A DNA stretch of 23,012 nucleotides from JAKORR01 sp964608495 (GCA_964608495.1 CAZSOQ010000070.1:1-23012); one strand, 5' to 3'. Positions 7,049 to 14,508 are shown, counted from the stretch's first letter. A program made the numbers and translations. Notes: a model not told the origin generated them from the letters alone.

Positions 7049-8035
7049 GTGGTCGGTAGGCTTGCGCTGACAAGTCTTCTCGCCGTGGCCGGCGCCGGAG
7101 GGACCCCTACCATGCCGCAGTGGGTTGGCCTTGCGAAGGACCCCGCCGGGCCTATCTTCACCCCCAGCGGAGCGGAGTGGGACGAGGAGTGGTTCGTGAT
7201 GGACGACGCGCTGCGCGTGGGGGAAGGCTACGTGATGTATTACGAGGGGAGGCCGAAGGGCAGGCCCACCCGCCAGATCGGCCTCGCCACGTCCGCCGAC
7301 GGCCTCTCCTGGCACCCGCACGTGGCGAATCCTGTGCTGCGCGTCGGCCCGGCCGGGTCCTGGGACGACAACTTCGTGACCGACGCCGAGGTGCTCGTGG
7401 TCGGGGACGAGTACTGGATGTTCTACGTGGGGCACGACGGCACGACCGAGCGCATCGGTCTGGCCTTCTCCGCGGACGGCGTGGTCTGGCGCAAGCACGA
7501 GGGGAATCCCATCCTGACCGAATCGGCCGAGGGCTGGGACAGGCACCACGTCATCCAGCCGACAGTGGTGCGCCTGCGACCGGACCGCTGGCTGATGTGG
7601 TTTGGCAGCTACGGTGGGGAGATCGAGAACCACCAGGTCGGGCTGGCCACGTCCACGGATGGCCTGCACTGGCACAAGCACCTCGGCAATCCCGTCTTTG
7701 GCCTGGGCGCGGCGAGCGAGTGGGACTGCGGGGCCGCCTTCGGGCCCGATGTCACCCAGATCGGCGACACCTTCCACATGCTGTACGCCGGGGGCCCCAG
7801 GCCGGGAGTCTACGACATCGGCCATGCCTTCTCGACCGACGGCGTGACGTGGCATCGCTCCCCGCAGAATCCGGTGGTGCGACGCGGCCCGGAGGGGGCC
7901 TTTGACTGCCTGCGGCTGGGGGTGCCCTGCCTGCTGTCCCTGGGCGGCGATGCCTACCGCGTCTACTACTCGGGCCACAACGGGAAGACCTACGTGGGGG
8001 TCGCCTGCGCGACCGGCGCGCTGCGCGACCGGTAG
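7049..8035 (+). CDS. Five-bladed beta-propeller glycosidase-like protein (GH43/GH32/GH130-type fold), probably exported
   Basis: A 328-residue protein built from five copies of a roughly 60-residue blade. The blade motif (Ile/Val)-Gly-x-Ala-x-Ser-x-Asp-Gly-x-x-Trp starts at residues 77, 136, 197 and 257, and a shortened VGVACATG copy starts at 316. Between the motifs are WDDNFVTDAEVLV and WMFYVGHDG, as in family 43, 32 and 130 glycosidases and phosphorylases. Acidic residues such as those in EWFVMDDA, FVTDAEV and FGPDV could be catalytic, but I cannot assign a reaction. GTG 7049 has GGGAGGG 7 bases upstream and gives a short signal-peptide-like LALTSLLAVAGAG; an internal ATG at 7111 would remove it. 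It converges with the FGGY kinase, which suggests sugar use. Family fold is confident, substrate unknown. Confidence 0.8.
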   Translation: MVGRLALTSLLAVAGAGGTPTMPQWVGLAKDPAGPIFTPSGAEWDEEWFVMDDALRVGEGYVMYYEGRPKGRPTRQIGLATSADGLSWHPHVANPVLRVGPAGSWDDNFVTDAEVLVVGDEYWMFYVGHDGTTERIGLAFSADGVVWRKHEGNPILTESAEGWDRHHVIQPTVVRLRPDRWLMWFGSYGGEIENHQVGLATSTDGLHWHKHLGNPVFGLGAASEWDCGAAFGPDVTQIGDTFHMLYAGGPRPGVYDIGHAFSTDGVTWHRSPQNPVVRRGPEGAFDCLRLGVPCLLSLGGDAYRVYYSGHNGKTYVGVACATGALRDR

Positions 8036-8069
8036 CGCGGCGAGGGAGTCGGGTGGCACAAAGGGCGGA

Positions 8070-8095
8070 GGCGCCCTCCTCTCCTGGAGGACGCC
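8070..8095. terminator. Hairpin between convergent genes, probable bidirectional terminator
   Basis: Arms 8070-8079 (GGCGCCCTCC) and 8086-8095 (GGAGGACGCC) pair at 9 of 10 positions around a 6-base loop. It sits in the 120-base gap where the propeller gene and the FGGY kinase gene end facing each other. There is no T run, as elsewhere in this GC-rich window, so termination is inferred from position and stem. Confidence 0.45.
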
Positions 8096-8155
8096 CCCTG
8101 ATCTTGCCCGCGTCGCAGGCGAGCAGCCCCTCCCTTGAGGCCGAGCAGGGCCGTC

Positions 8156-9694
8156 CTACCCGCGCCCGGCGGTCTCGTGCATCAGGTCCCTCAGGGCCGG
8201 ATACGCCCGCAGGTACTTGTCGAAGTAGAAGTCGTAGACCTCGGCCTTGGCGGGGTCGGGCTCTATGCGCCGCGCTATGTTGACCATGCTCTCCGCCGCC
8301 GTCGGCAGGTCCGTGAACAGCCCCGCCCCCACGGCCGCGCACAGGGCCGTCCCCAGCGCCGTGGCCTCCGGTATGGCCGTCGTGTAGATCGGCGTCTGGC
8401 ACACATCGGCGTGGATCTGCAGCCAGAGGTCGGAGCGCGTGCCTCCGCCGCAGGCATAGATGCCCTCGGCCTCGAAGCCGGCCTGCGCCAGGTCCTCGAG
8501 GATGTGGCGGGTGCCCATGGCCGTGCCCTCGTAGACGGCCCGCAGGATGTGCCCGAGGCCGTGGCTGAGGCTCAGGCCGAGGATGACGCCGCGGGCGAGG
8601 GGATCGCGGATGGGGGTGCGATTGCCCTGCCAGTAGTCGAGGACGACGAGACCCTCGGCGCCCGGAGGCACGGCTGTGGCCTGGTCGTCGAGGACCTCGA
8701 AGCGGCTGCGGCCGGCCTCGCGGGCCTGCAGCTCCTCGCGATAGCCGAAGTTATCGGCGACCCAGTCAACGATGGCGCCGGTGGCCGTCTGGCCGCCTTC
8801 GAGGATCCAGGTGCCTTCGAGGAGCGCGTCGGGGTAGGGTCCCCAGACGTGGGATTCGAAGATTCCGCGGTCACACAGGGCCATGTGGCAGGTGCTGGTG
8901 CCCATGACGAGGGCCATGCGGCCGGGCCTGACGACGGCCACGCCCAACATGCCGGCGTAGGCGTCAATGCCGCCCTCGGCGACCGGGATGCCGTCGGCGA
9001 GGCCCAGCTCCCGGGCCGCCTGCGCGCTCAGCTCGCCCGCCGGCGCGCCCATGGGCAGCACGTCGTCGGGCCACTTGTCGCGGAGCTGGGAGAAGCCTAT
9101 CGCCCCGAGCAGGCCCTCGGGCCAGCCTCCCTCGGGACGCGCGTAGTTCCACTTGCAGGTCACATTGCACAGCGACGCGGTCCAGCGGCCCGTCAGCTTG
9201 TGCATCAGCCAGTCCACTTCCTCGATCACCAGATCGGCCTGGGAGAAGACCTCGGGCTCGTGCTTGCTGAGCCACCAGGCCTTGGGGAGCATCCACTCGG
9301 GGGATTCCTGCCAGGAGACGTACTTGAGGAAGGGATGCCGGGTGGCGGTGATGGCCGCGGCCTCCTCGTGGGCCCGCTGGTCCATCCACAGGAGCGCCGG
9401 ACGCAGGACAGTGCCGTCACGCTTGCAGGCGACGACGGTGCAGGAGGTGCCGTCCAGCGAGACGCCCGCGATGTCGGACGGGGCCGCGCCGGCCTGTGCC
9501 ATGGCGGCGCGCACGGTGGCCTTGGCGGCCTCCCACCAGTGGTCGGGGTTCTGCTCGGCCCAGGTGGGGCGAGGGTAGGCTATGGGAAACTCCTGGCTCG
9601 CCTCGCCCAGGACCTGGCCCTCCGGGTCCACGACCACACTGCGCAGGCCCTGAGTGCCGCAGTCAATGCCGACAACAAGCTGACCCTCGGCCAT
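8156..9694 (-). CDS. FGGY-family carbohydrate kinase (ribulokinase/xylulokinase-like)
   Basis: Transfers phosphate from ATP to a sugar or polyol in the cytoplasm. From ATG 9694 the protein is 512 residues, with AAGGAGGG six bases upstream; an ATG thirty bases further upstream lacks this. The N-terminal actin-like domain opens with VVGIDCGTQGLRS (phosphate loop). WMDQRAHEEA and EEVDWLMHKLTG follow, then GGIDAYAGMLG with Asp244 as the expected catalytic base. The second domain has MGTSTCHM, LDYWQGNRTPIRDPLARG and the adenine-site ACGGGTRSDLW. The YWQGNRTP block is closer to ribulokinase-like members than to glycerol or gluconate kinases, but substrate cannot be fixed. The neighbouring propeller protein supports a catabolic sugar role. 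No transporter or isomerase gene is adjacent. Confidence 0.9.
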   Translation of the reverse strand: MAEGQLVVGIDCGTQGLRSVVVDPEGQVLGEASQEFPIAYPRPTWAEQNPDHWWEAAKATVRAAMAQAGAAPSDIAGVSLDGTSCTVVACKRDGTVLRPALLWMDQRAHEEAAAITATRHPFLKYVSWQESPEWMLPKAWWLSKHEPEVFSQADLVIEEVDWLMHKLTGRWTASLCNVTCKWNYARPEGGWPEGLLGAIGFSQLRDKWPDDVLPMGAPAGELSAQAARELGLADGIPVAEGGIDAYAGMLGVAVVRPGRMALVMGTSTCHMALCDRGIFESHVWGPYPDALLEGTWILEGGQTATGAIVDWVADNFGYREELQAREAGRSRFEVLDDQATAVPPGAEGLVVLDYWQGNRTPIRDPLARGVILGLSLSHGLGHILRAVYEGTAMGTRHILEDLAQAGFEAEGIYACGGGTRSDLWLQIHADVCQTPIYTTAIPEATALGTALCAAVGAGLFTDLPTAAESMVNIARRIEPDPAKAEVYDFYFDKYLRAYPALRDLMHETAGRG

Positions 9695-9700
9695 AGCTGA

Positions 9701-9708
9701 CCCTCCTT
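9701..9708 (-). promoter_or_regulatory. Shine-Dalgarno that fixes the FGGY kinase start
   Basis: On the minus strand AAGGAGGG occupies 9701-9708 and ends six bases before ATG at 9694. It lies inside the reading frame of the longer alternative start at 9724, which argues against that start. Confidence 0.7.
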
Positions 9709-9783
9709 GTCGTCCCATTCTCACCCTCGCGTCTTGGCCTCTCCCAGGCGCAGAAGGCGCACCCGCCCAGACACAGCGCGGCC

Positions 9784-9808
9784 CAGCCGGAGGCCTACTC
9801 GCCGGCTG
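9784..9808 (-). terminator. Hairpin after the nucleotidyltransferase gene
   Basis: CAGCCGG (9784-9790) and CCGGCTG (9802-9808) form a perfect 7-base-pair stem with an 11-base loop, 18 bases past the nucleotidyltransferase stop. No T run follows on the minus strand. It may end the leftward operon before the kinase gene. Confidence 0.35.
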
Positions 9809-9826
9809 AGGCGGGCGTGGTCCTGC

Positions 9827-10126
9827 TCAGGCAGCATACTGGACCACCGCCGTGGCCAGGACCTCGTCCCTGAAGTAGCGGCTCAGCTCCTGCGGCGTGC
9901 GCAGGTCCACCTTGCGGCCGACCAGCTCCGTCAGCTCCAGCTCCAGGCGCACCATGTCCAGCAGCGTGACGACCGCGTCGGGCTCGAACTCCACCAGCAG
10001 GTCCACGTCACTCTCCGGCCCGAAGTCGTCACGCAGGGCCGAGCCGAAGAGCGACAGCCGGCGGATGTGGTTGCGCCTGCAGAAGTCGGCCAGCTTGTCG
10101 GCATCAGGGCAGAGCGGCTCGGTCAT
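9827..10126 (-). CDS. Minimal nucleotidyltransferase (MNT, MntA-like)
   Basis: A 99-residue protein of the minimal DNA polymerase beta-like nucleotidyltransferase fold. The active site reads LFGSALRDDFGPESDVDLLVEF, giving Gly28-Ser29 and the metal-binding pair Asp40 and Asp42; Asp74 in GRKVDL is the probable third carboxylate. All catalytic residues are intact. Such proteins commonly act as antitoxins that AMPylate a HEPN RNase toxin (HepT). No HEPN protein is adjacent: the gene 28 bases upstream encodes an unrelated small protein. GGAGG lies 7 bases before ATG 10126. Either it works with that small protein, its HEPN partner is elsewhere, or it has a housekeeping substrate. Fold is confident, function open. 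Confidence 0.88.
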   Translation of the reverse strand: MTEPLCPDADKLADFCRRNHIRRLSLFGSALRDDFGPESDVDLLVEFEPDAVVTLLDMVRLELELTELVGRKVDLRTPQELSRYFRDEVLATAVVQYAA

Positions 10127-10154
10127 AGCCCGTCCTCCAGCACAGGGCGGCGCA

Positions 10155-10394
10155 CTAGGTCTCGTCTTCCTCCAGGTCCCAGCTCTCCTCGGCCGCGCCG
10201 GCCTTGCCTACATCACGGATTACGGCCCTTCCCATGGCCCGCTCGATAACCTGCATCAGGGCGTTCTCGCGAGACTGAAAGAAGGCCGCGAAGTCGTCGG
10301 CGCGAAGGGCCTCGGGGTCTGTGAAGTGCGAGCGAAGCATCTTCCCCAGACACGTGTCGAGGCTCAGGTCCGGGTTCCCTGTCTTCGGGAGCAT
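10155..10394 (-). CDS. Small uncharacterised protein with acidic tail, paired with the nucleotidyltransferase
   Basis: I do not recognise this protein. From ATG 10394 it is 79 residues; an ATG at 10421 would give 88. I prefer the shorter form because GGGGAG lies 5 bases before its start and nothing similar precedes the longer one. The middle, with FTDPEALRADDFAAFF and then ENALMQVIERAMGRAVIRD, looks like two amphipathic helices. The end is strongly acidic (EESWDLEEDET). It lacks the RxxxxH motif of HEPN toxins and is too short for that fold. It lies 28 bases before the nucleotidyltransferase gene and 15 bases after the nitroreductase stop, so co-transcription is likely. A partner or regulator of the nucleotidyltransferase is a guess from position. 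Confidence 0.65.
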   Translation of the reverse strand: MLPKTGNPDLSLDTCLGKMLRSHFTDPEALRADDFAAFFQSRENALMQVIERAMGRAVIRDVGKAGAAEESWDLEEDET

Positions 10395-10436
10395 GACCGC
10401 TCCCCTAGCCGACTGGGACATGCTGGCGAGGACGGC

Positions 10437-10946
10437 TCAGAACTCCTCGTGATGCACGGCTTCCATCGGACCTGGGCCCTTGGGCCTGAGTTCGGTGGCA
10501 GGGAAGCCGACCGCGATCAGAGCCGATACGCGCACGTGGTCGGGAATCCCGAGCACGGCGGACACGTGCTCCTCGCGCTCCATGCCGCGCTCCTCACTGC
10601 CGCGGACGCCCACCCAGCAGGTACCGAGGCCCAGGGCCGTCGCCTGGATGAGGATGTTCTCGACAGCCGCGGCGCAATCCTCCGGCCACCAGTGGGGCGA
10701 GCACTTCTCGTCGCCGCATACGGCGATGACCACGGGGCTCTCGGCGCAGAAGAAGGCCCACTGGTGGGTCAGCGACAGGGCCTTGCGCTTCTCGGCGCCG
10801 CGGACGACGATCGGGTGCCAGGGGCGCGCGTTGTTGGCCGAGGGCGCGGACAGGGCCGCCTCCACCAGCTCCTCAACCATCTCGTCCGGCACGGGATCGG
10901 GCTTGAAGGAACGGCAGCTTGCCCTGCCGGCTATCGCATCGAGCAT
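10437..10946 (-). CDS. Nitroreductase-family flavoprotein
   Basis: A 169-residue FMN-dependent oxidoreductase of the nitroreductase family, near the short end of its size range. The N-terminus has the FMN-phosphate motif RASCRSFKPDPVP followed by AALSAPSANNARPWHPIVV. WPEDCAAAVENILIQATALGLGTCWVGV is the usual central helix and strand that flank the flavin, and VSALIAVGFP closes the domain. Physiological substrates of such proteins are seldom known and I do not assign one. The start at 10946 has GGGAGG 9 bases upstream. The gene is 59 bases after the phosphatase stop and 15 bases before the small acidic-tailed gene, in a leftward run that looks co-transcribed. Confidence 0.9.
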   Translation of the reverse strand: MLDAIAGRASCRSFKPDPVPDEMVEELVEAALSAPSANNARPWHPIVVRGAEKRKALSLTHQWAFFCAESPVVIAVCGDEKCSPHWWPEDCAAAVENILIQATALGLGTCWVGVRGSEERGMEREEHVSAVLGIPDHVRVSALIAVGFPATELRPKGPGPMEAVHHEEF

Positions 10947-11005
10947 CGCACCTTGCCTCCCAGTCCGGCGGGTAGGGCGGACGGGCAGGCCTTCCCCGCA
11001 GCGGC

Positions 11006-11794
11006 TCAGGAACCTGCTCCCGACCAGCGCGGCAGAGGTACGGGAACCAGCTCCCGCAGGTTCGGGCCACCGGCGATGAAGTCGGCGTCCTCGGGGCAGG
11101 CGAACAGGTCGGTCACCTCATCGCCGTCCGCCGTCAGGAGTCTGCCGCCGGCCTCGAGGAGCACGGCCGTGGCGCCCGCCAGGTCCCAGACGGACCAGTA
11201 GCGGGTGATGGCCGCATCCACCCGGTTGTCGGCGCACAGGGCGAGCTGAAGGGCTATGCCGCCGAAGCAGCGGACGTGGCCGAGCTCCGCGGGGGGAGGA
11301 CCGTACCTCGTGAGGGCGGAGGTCGTGAAGGCGACCAGGCTGTGGCGATGCAGGCGGGTATCGGCCCGGGTGAGCCGCCGACCGGCGCGGTACGCCCCGA
11401 GGCCCTGGGCGGCCCACCACGTCACGCCCAGGGCCGGGGCCACCACGACCCCCGCTACCGGGTGGCCCTGCCTCAGCAGCCCCACGGACACGGCCCAGTG
11501 ACCGTCTCCCCGCGCGTAGGAGAGCGTGCCGTCTATCGGGTCGAGAGCGAATACCAGACCGGCCTGGCCCCCGGTCCTGCCCTCCTCCTCGCCGAGGATG
11601 GGCAGGCCCGGGAAGCGCCCGCCCAGATCGTGCCGCAGCAGACGCTCCACCTGCAGGTCCGCCTCGGTGACGATGGTGCCGTCGCCCTTGTCGCGCGACG
11701 CAGCGGTGGGCTGCATCTGCAGCGCCATCATGGCGGCGCGCTGGCTCGCCTGCACGAGGAAGCTCAGGTCGTCGGGGGTGAGCAGGCCCAGCAT
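11006..11794 (-). CDS. Inositol monophosphatase-family phosphatase
   Basis: A 262-residue Mg2+-dependent sugar-phosphate or nucleotide phosphatase of the IMPase/FBPase superfamily. The metal site is complete: GEEEG (Glu69-Glu70), DPIDGT (Asp85, Asp88, Thr90) and WDLAGA (Asp204), the last being the usual WDxAAG box with Gly and Ala swapped. DKGDGTIVTEADLQVE matches the flexible N-terminal loop. Candidates include inositol-1-phosphatase, 3'-phosphoadenosine nucleotidase and histidinol-phosphatase of the HisN type. The last would suit the HisC homologue far upstream, but there is no linkage to support it. The start at 11794 lies 20 bases after the stop of the membrane protein gene and its ribosome site is weak. 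Confidence 0.9.
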   Translation of the reverse strand: MLGLLTPDDLSFLVQASQRAAMMALQMQPTAASRDKGDGTIVTEADLQVERLLRHDLGGRFPGLPILGEEEGRTGGQAGLVFALDPIDGTLSYARGDGHWAVSVGLLRQGHPVAGVVVAPALGVTWWAAQGLGAYRAGRRLTRADTRLHRHSLVAFTTSALTRYGPPPAELGHVRCFGGIALQLALCADNRVDAAITRYWSVWDLAGATAVLLEAGGRLLTADGDEVTDLFACPEDADFIAGGPNLRELVPVPLPRWSGAGS

Positions 11795-11814
11795 GGGCTA
11801 TCACCCGCCTGCGG

Positions 11815-12915
11815 CTAGGCGGCGAGGGCCTTGGCCAGAGGCTCGGGCGCGGGCACGGCCTCGGACTGGGCGGACTCCATGGCCAGGGCCCAGAGATACA
11901 GGCACGTGTAGTAGGCGGTGCGCACGAAGCCGGTGAAGGCCGATACGAGGGTGACGACGAGGATGACTCCGGCTATCGCGAGCGGAAGCATCACCTGGGC
12001 GGAGACGCTCGCCGCCACGAATAGGCCCACGGCGAAGATCGCCACCAGGAACGCAAGGACGCGGCCGAGGACCAGCAGGCCCATCTCCGCGATGACGATG
12101 TCCAGCACTCGCCGGCGGAAGAGCGAATAGGCGCGAGTCGTGGCCTCCTTGAGGGACTTGTCCTCGAGCATTATCACAGGCACCAGCAGGGAGTTGGCCG
12201 CGTCGCGGGCCCTCTCGGCGACGCCGGTGAGGGCCCTGCCGCCCCAGGACCTGGTCTTGCTGCGCAGGAGGGAGAGCAGCAGGGAGACCGCCGTGTTGAC
12301 CGTCGCCAGGTAGAACAGCGCCGGGAAGTTCCTGATAACGTCGGCGAGGGCCTGGCCCAGGGTAGCCCGGCGACCGCGCAGGTGCACGTCCACCATGTGG
12401 GCGACCATCCCCATGACGCTGAGCATGCACAGGTAGCCCAGCAGGAAGAGGGGGACGAGGACGACGTAGACCATCAGGGGCATCTCGTGCTCGCCCGAGC
12501 TGACCGCTACCTCCCACAGGCCGGTGAGCTTCAGGACGCCGTAGGCCAGGCCCACGGTGCCGAAGCTGACCAGCACCCCTAGGAGCGGAGGCACCATCAT
12601 CGCCGGGTAGGCGGTGAGCATGCGCAGGCACGCGCCGAAGAAACGCCAACTGCGGGAGAGGCTGTCGAGGAACCCGCCGCCGGCGGCGATGTCGGCCCAG
12701 TCCACGCGCTGGGCCTCGGGGATGGTGAGGTAGTCGGTGTCGGGTGTGACGACCTCGACCTCGCCGTCGTCTGTCTGTACGACGGCCTCGCCGGCCTGGG
12801 ATTGGCCGACGGGTGGGCCGGCGCAGATTTCGGCGCCGCAGCTCATGCACTCGGTGTCGGTGTCCAGGATGTCGGCGCCGCAGTGGGGACACTTCAGCTC
12901 GCGGTCCTCGGTCAT
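11815..12915 (-). CDS. Zinc-ribbon membrane protein, DUF6159-like
   Basis: A 366-residue protein starting at ATG 12915, which overlaps the stop of the YihY gene (ATGA). The frame extends further upstream, but that part reads through the YihY coding region. A zinc ribbon CPHCG...CMSCG (Cys9, Cys12, Cys23, Cys26) precedes an acidic linker of about 45 residues. Then comes SLSRSWRFFGACLRML, typical of DUF6159 proteins, and about six hydrophobic segments, among them MMVPPLLGVLVSFGTVGLAY, VVLVPLFLLGYLCML and LPLAIAGVILVVTLVSAF. Between them, NSLLVPVIMLEDKSLKEA is a conserved-looking cytoplasmic motif. Function is unknown. The tight coupling to YihY suggests a joint role at the membrane. DUF assignment is from memory. 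Confidence 0.82.
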   Translation of the reverse strand: MTEDRELKCPHCGADILDTDTECMSCGAEICAGPPVGQSQAGEAVVQTDDGEVEVVTPDTDYLTIPEAQRVDWADIAAGGGFLDSLSRSWRFFGACLRMLTAYPAMMVPPLLGVLVSFGTVGLAYGVLKLTGLWEVAVSSGEHEMPLMVYVVLVPLFLLGYLCMLSVMGMVAHMVDVHLRGRRATLGQALADVIRNFPALFYLATVNTAVSLLLSLLRSKTRSWGGRALTGVAERARDAANSLLVPVIMLEDKSLKEATTRAYSLFRRRVLDIVIAEMGLLVLGRVLAFLVAIFAVGLFVAASVSAQVMLPLAIAGVILVVTLVSAFTGFVRTAYYTCLYLWALAMESAQSEAVPAPEPLAKALAA

Positions 12916-13850
12916 GCCAGCCCCCCCTTCTCCGCGGGCTGCTCCGCGGCTTCGTTCCCGCCGAACACCTCGAAGTAGGCCGAGGACAGGGCGGCGGAGA
13001 GCAGGAGAATCACACCGGAGGCGTAGGCCCACAGCCCGAAGAGGACGACGCTGGTCATCGAGCCGTAGAGGCTAGAGTAGGCCGTGGAGCGGGCGATGAA
13101 ATGGGAGAACAGGGGGGCGATGCCGTGCCAGATTCCCGTGGCGACCACCGCTCCGAGGAGAGGGACGCGGGCCGGCACCCACTCGCCGGGGATGAAGCGG
13201 TAGATGAGCCAGAAGGCGATGAAGACGAGCAGGCCGGCAAGGGTGCGCAGGAGCGGGGCCCAGATCGTGCTCATGGCGGGGCCGAGCTCGGGGTCCATCA
13301 CGACGAGGCGGGCTCGCAGTATGGCTATGCCCGAGACGAGGAGCATGTAGCCGCCGAGCAGAGCGGCGGCGGCGATGAGCATGAGGAAGGCCAGGATCTT
13401 GCGCATGAAGAAGCTGCGGACGGGGCGGCCGTGCCAGACGCGGGTAAGGGAGTCCTCGAGCACCTCGAAGAGGCGATGTCCGGCCCAGACGAGCGCCAGC
13501 ACACCCAGGGCGCCGGTGAGGGAGGGATCGCTGTGGGACAGGGCCTGGGCTATGGAGCGACTCATCTCGGTGGCGGTCTCGGGCGAGATGGCGTTGAGGG
13601 CGTCCTGGATCTGGGCGAGAACGACGCCACGGCGCCCCCAGGCCAGGCCCAGCAGCCAGACCATGAACATGCCGAGGGGCATGAAGCACATAAGGGCGTA
13701 GAAGGCGATGGCCGCGGCCATGAGGCTGGAGCCGGCCTCGCCGCTACGCTGATAGGCCCGGGTGAGCATCCGCCAGACGCAGCCGAGCCAGGTACTGGGG
13801 CGCAAGGGAGCCGCCGGTCTGGCTACTTGGGGCGGAGAGGTGTCGTTCAT
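12912..13850 (-). CDS. YihY/BrkB (UPF0761) family inner-membrane protein
   Basis: A 312-residue polytopic membrane protein. Family landmarks are SSLMAAAIAFYALMCFMPLG near the start, SLTGALGVLALVWAG, LEDSLTRVWH and FFMRKILAFLMLIA in the middle, then the C-terminal IYRFIPGEWVPARVPLLGAV and SLYGSMTSVVLFGLWAYASG. About six transmembrane helices are visible. The family was once called ribonuclease BN by mistake; it is an integral membrane protein of unknown function, possibly a transporter. ATG at 13850 is the first gene of the leftward run, with a 49-base gap to the DUF4276 gene and no clear promoter or strong ribosome site. Its stop overlaps the zinc-ribbon gene start, implying coupled translation. 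Confidence 0.9.
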   Translation of the reverse strand: MNDTSPPQVARPAAPLRPSTWLGCVWRMLTRAYQRSGEAGSSLMAAAIAFYALMCFMPLGMFMVWLLGLAWGRRGVVLAQIQDALNAISPETATEMSRSIAQALSHSDPSLTGALGVLALVWAGHRLFEVLEDSLTRVWHGRPVRSFFMRKILAFLMLIAAAALLGGYMLLVSGIAILRARLVVMDPELGPAMSTIWAPLLRTLAGLLVFIAFWLIYRFIPGEWVPARVPLLGAVVATGIWHGIAPLFSHFIARSTAYSSLYGSMTSVVLFGLWAYASGVILLLSAALSSAYFEVFGGNEAAEQPAEKGGLA

Positions 13851-13899
13851 CGTCTGGAAGAACCCCGCGAATCAGAGGGTAAGCGCATACGCGGACATC

Positions 13900-14508
13900 C
13901 TAGCTGACGGACCCATCCACCAGCCGCTCGAGCGTGGCGAGGAGCCTGTCGCAGTGTGGCGCAGCCTCCCTGACGCGACCGGGGTCAAGGTCCGACAGGA
14001 GCGGGACAGCGTCACGGACCTTGTGGTAGCACCCCTTCTGTGTATGCCGGGTAGCCTGTGATAGCCCATTCAGAACGTCGCTCTTGGGCACTTCCTCGAC
14101 GTGTGGATTGCCTGGCAAAGCGCTCCGTGAGAAGCCCGTGCCGTAGTACGCGGCCAGCTTTTCCTTCTGCGCCAGGAACCAGGCCTCCATGACCTGCACC
14201 ATGAACTGGATCTGGTCTTCCCGGACGCCTTCCGGCACTGCGACATGCCATCGCTGGCTCACGAAGTCCACCGGGCTGTCGTCCACCGTCTTCGGGCTGT
14301 CTGAGTCTATGAGAACCAGGGCTATGGCGTCCGTCTCGGTCTCGAGGGCGATCGCGAACTTCGTCAGGGTGGAGATCGTATCGCCGCCGCTGACGAGTCT
14401 CAGTGACATGTGGCGGGCGCGAGCAGCGCCGATGAGAGGCGCGAGGAAGACGTGGAAGGCCTCACGGAGGGGCTTCGCGCCCTCGAAGTAGAGCAGTATG
14501 CGTCTCAC
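13900..14508 (-). CDS. DUF4276 family protein, TOPRIM-like putative nuclease component
   Basis: A 202-residue protein of the DUF4276 type. Diagnostic segments are ILLYFEGAK, LRLVSGGDTI, ALVLIDSDSP, QIQFMVQVMEAWFLAQKEKL, GFSRSALPGNPHVEEVPKSD and THQ/HTQKGCYHKVRDAV. Glu9 after the first strand and Asp68-x-Asp70 after a later strand are arranged as in TOPRIM domains, so metal-dependent cleavage is inferred. I start it at GTG 14508 because its GTGA overlaps the ATPase stop; GTG at 14511 or 14541 would add 1 or 11 residues. The three 60-base lines I counted inside the gene are 57, 57 and 63% GC against 68-72% in three lines from other genes. DUF4276 genes are often found beside AAA ATPases, which is the case here. 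Confidence 0.88.
   Translation of the reverse strand: MRRILLYFEGAKPLREAFHVFLAPLIGAARARHMSLRLVSGGDTISTLTKFAIALETETDAIALVLIDSDSPKTVDDSPVDFVSQRWHVAVPEGVREDQIQFMVQVMEAWFLAQKEKLAAYYGTGFSRSALPGNPHVEEVPKSDVLNGLSQATRHTQKGCYHKVRDAVPLLSDLDPGRVREAAPHCDRLLATLERLVDGSVS

Noticed and set aside
8135..9700. A 521-codon open frame on the plus strand opposite the FGGY kinase
   Set aside because: It is the antisense of a gene with complete family motifs. Its translation is low-complexity Gly/Ala/Arg/His with no recognisable domain, as expected from GC-rich third positions.
10155..10421. Small protein as a HEPN toxin partner of the nucleotidyltransferase
   Set aside because: It has no RxxxxH motif and is much shorter than HEPN proteins.
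9897..11201. A 434-codon plus-strand frame across three minus-strand genes
   Set aside because: It crosses the nucleotidyltransferase, the small gene and the nitroreductase, and its product is compositional noise.
12813..13907. A 364-codon plus-strand frame over YihY and the zinc-ribbon gene
   Set aside because: Its Gly/Glu/His-rich translation has no domain, and it spans two real genes and their overlap.
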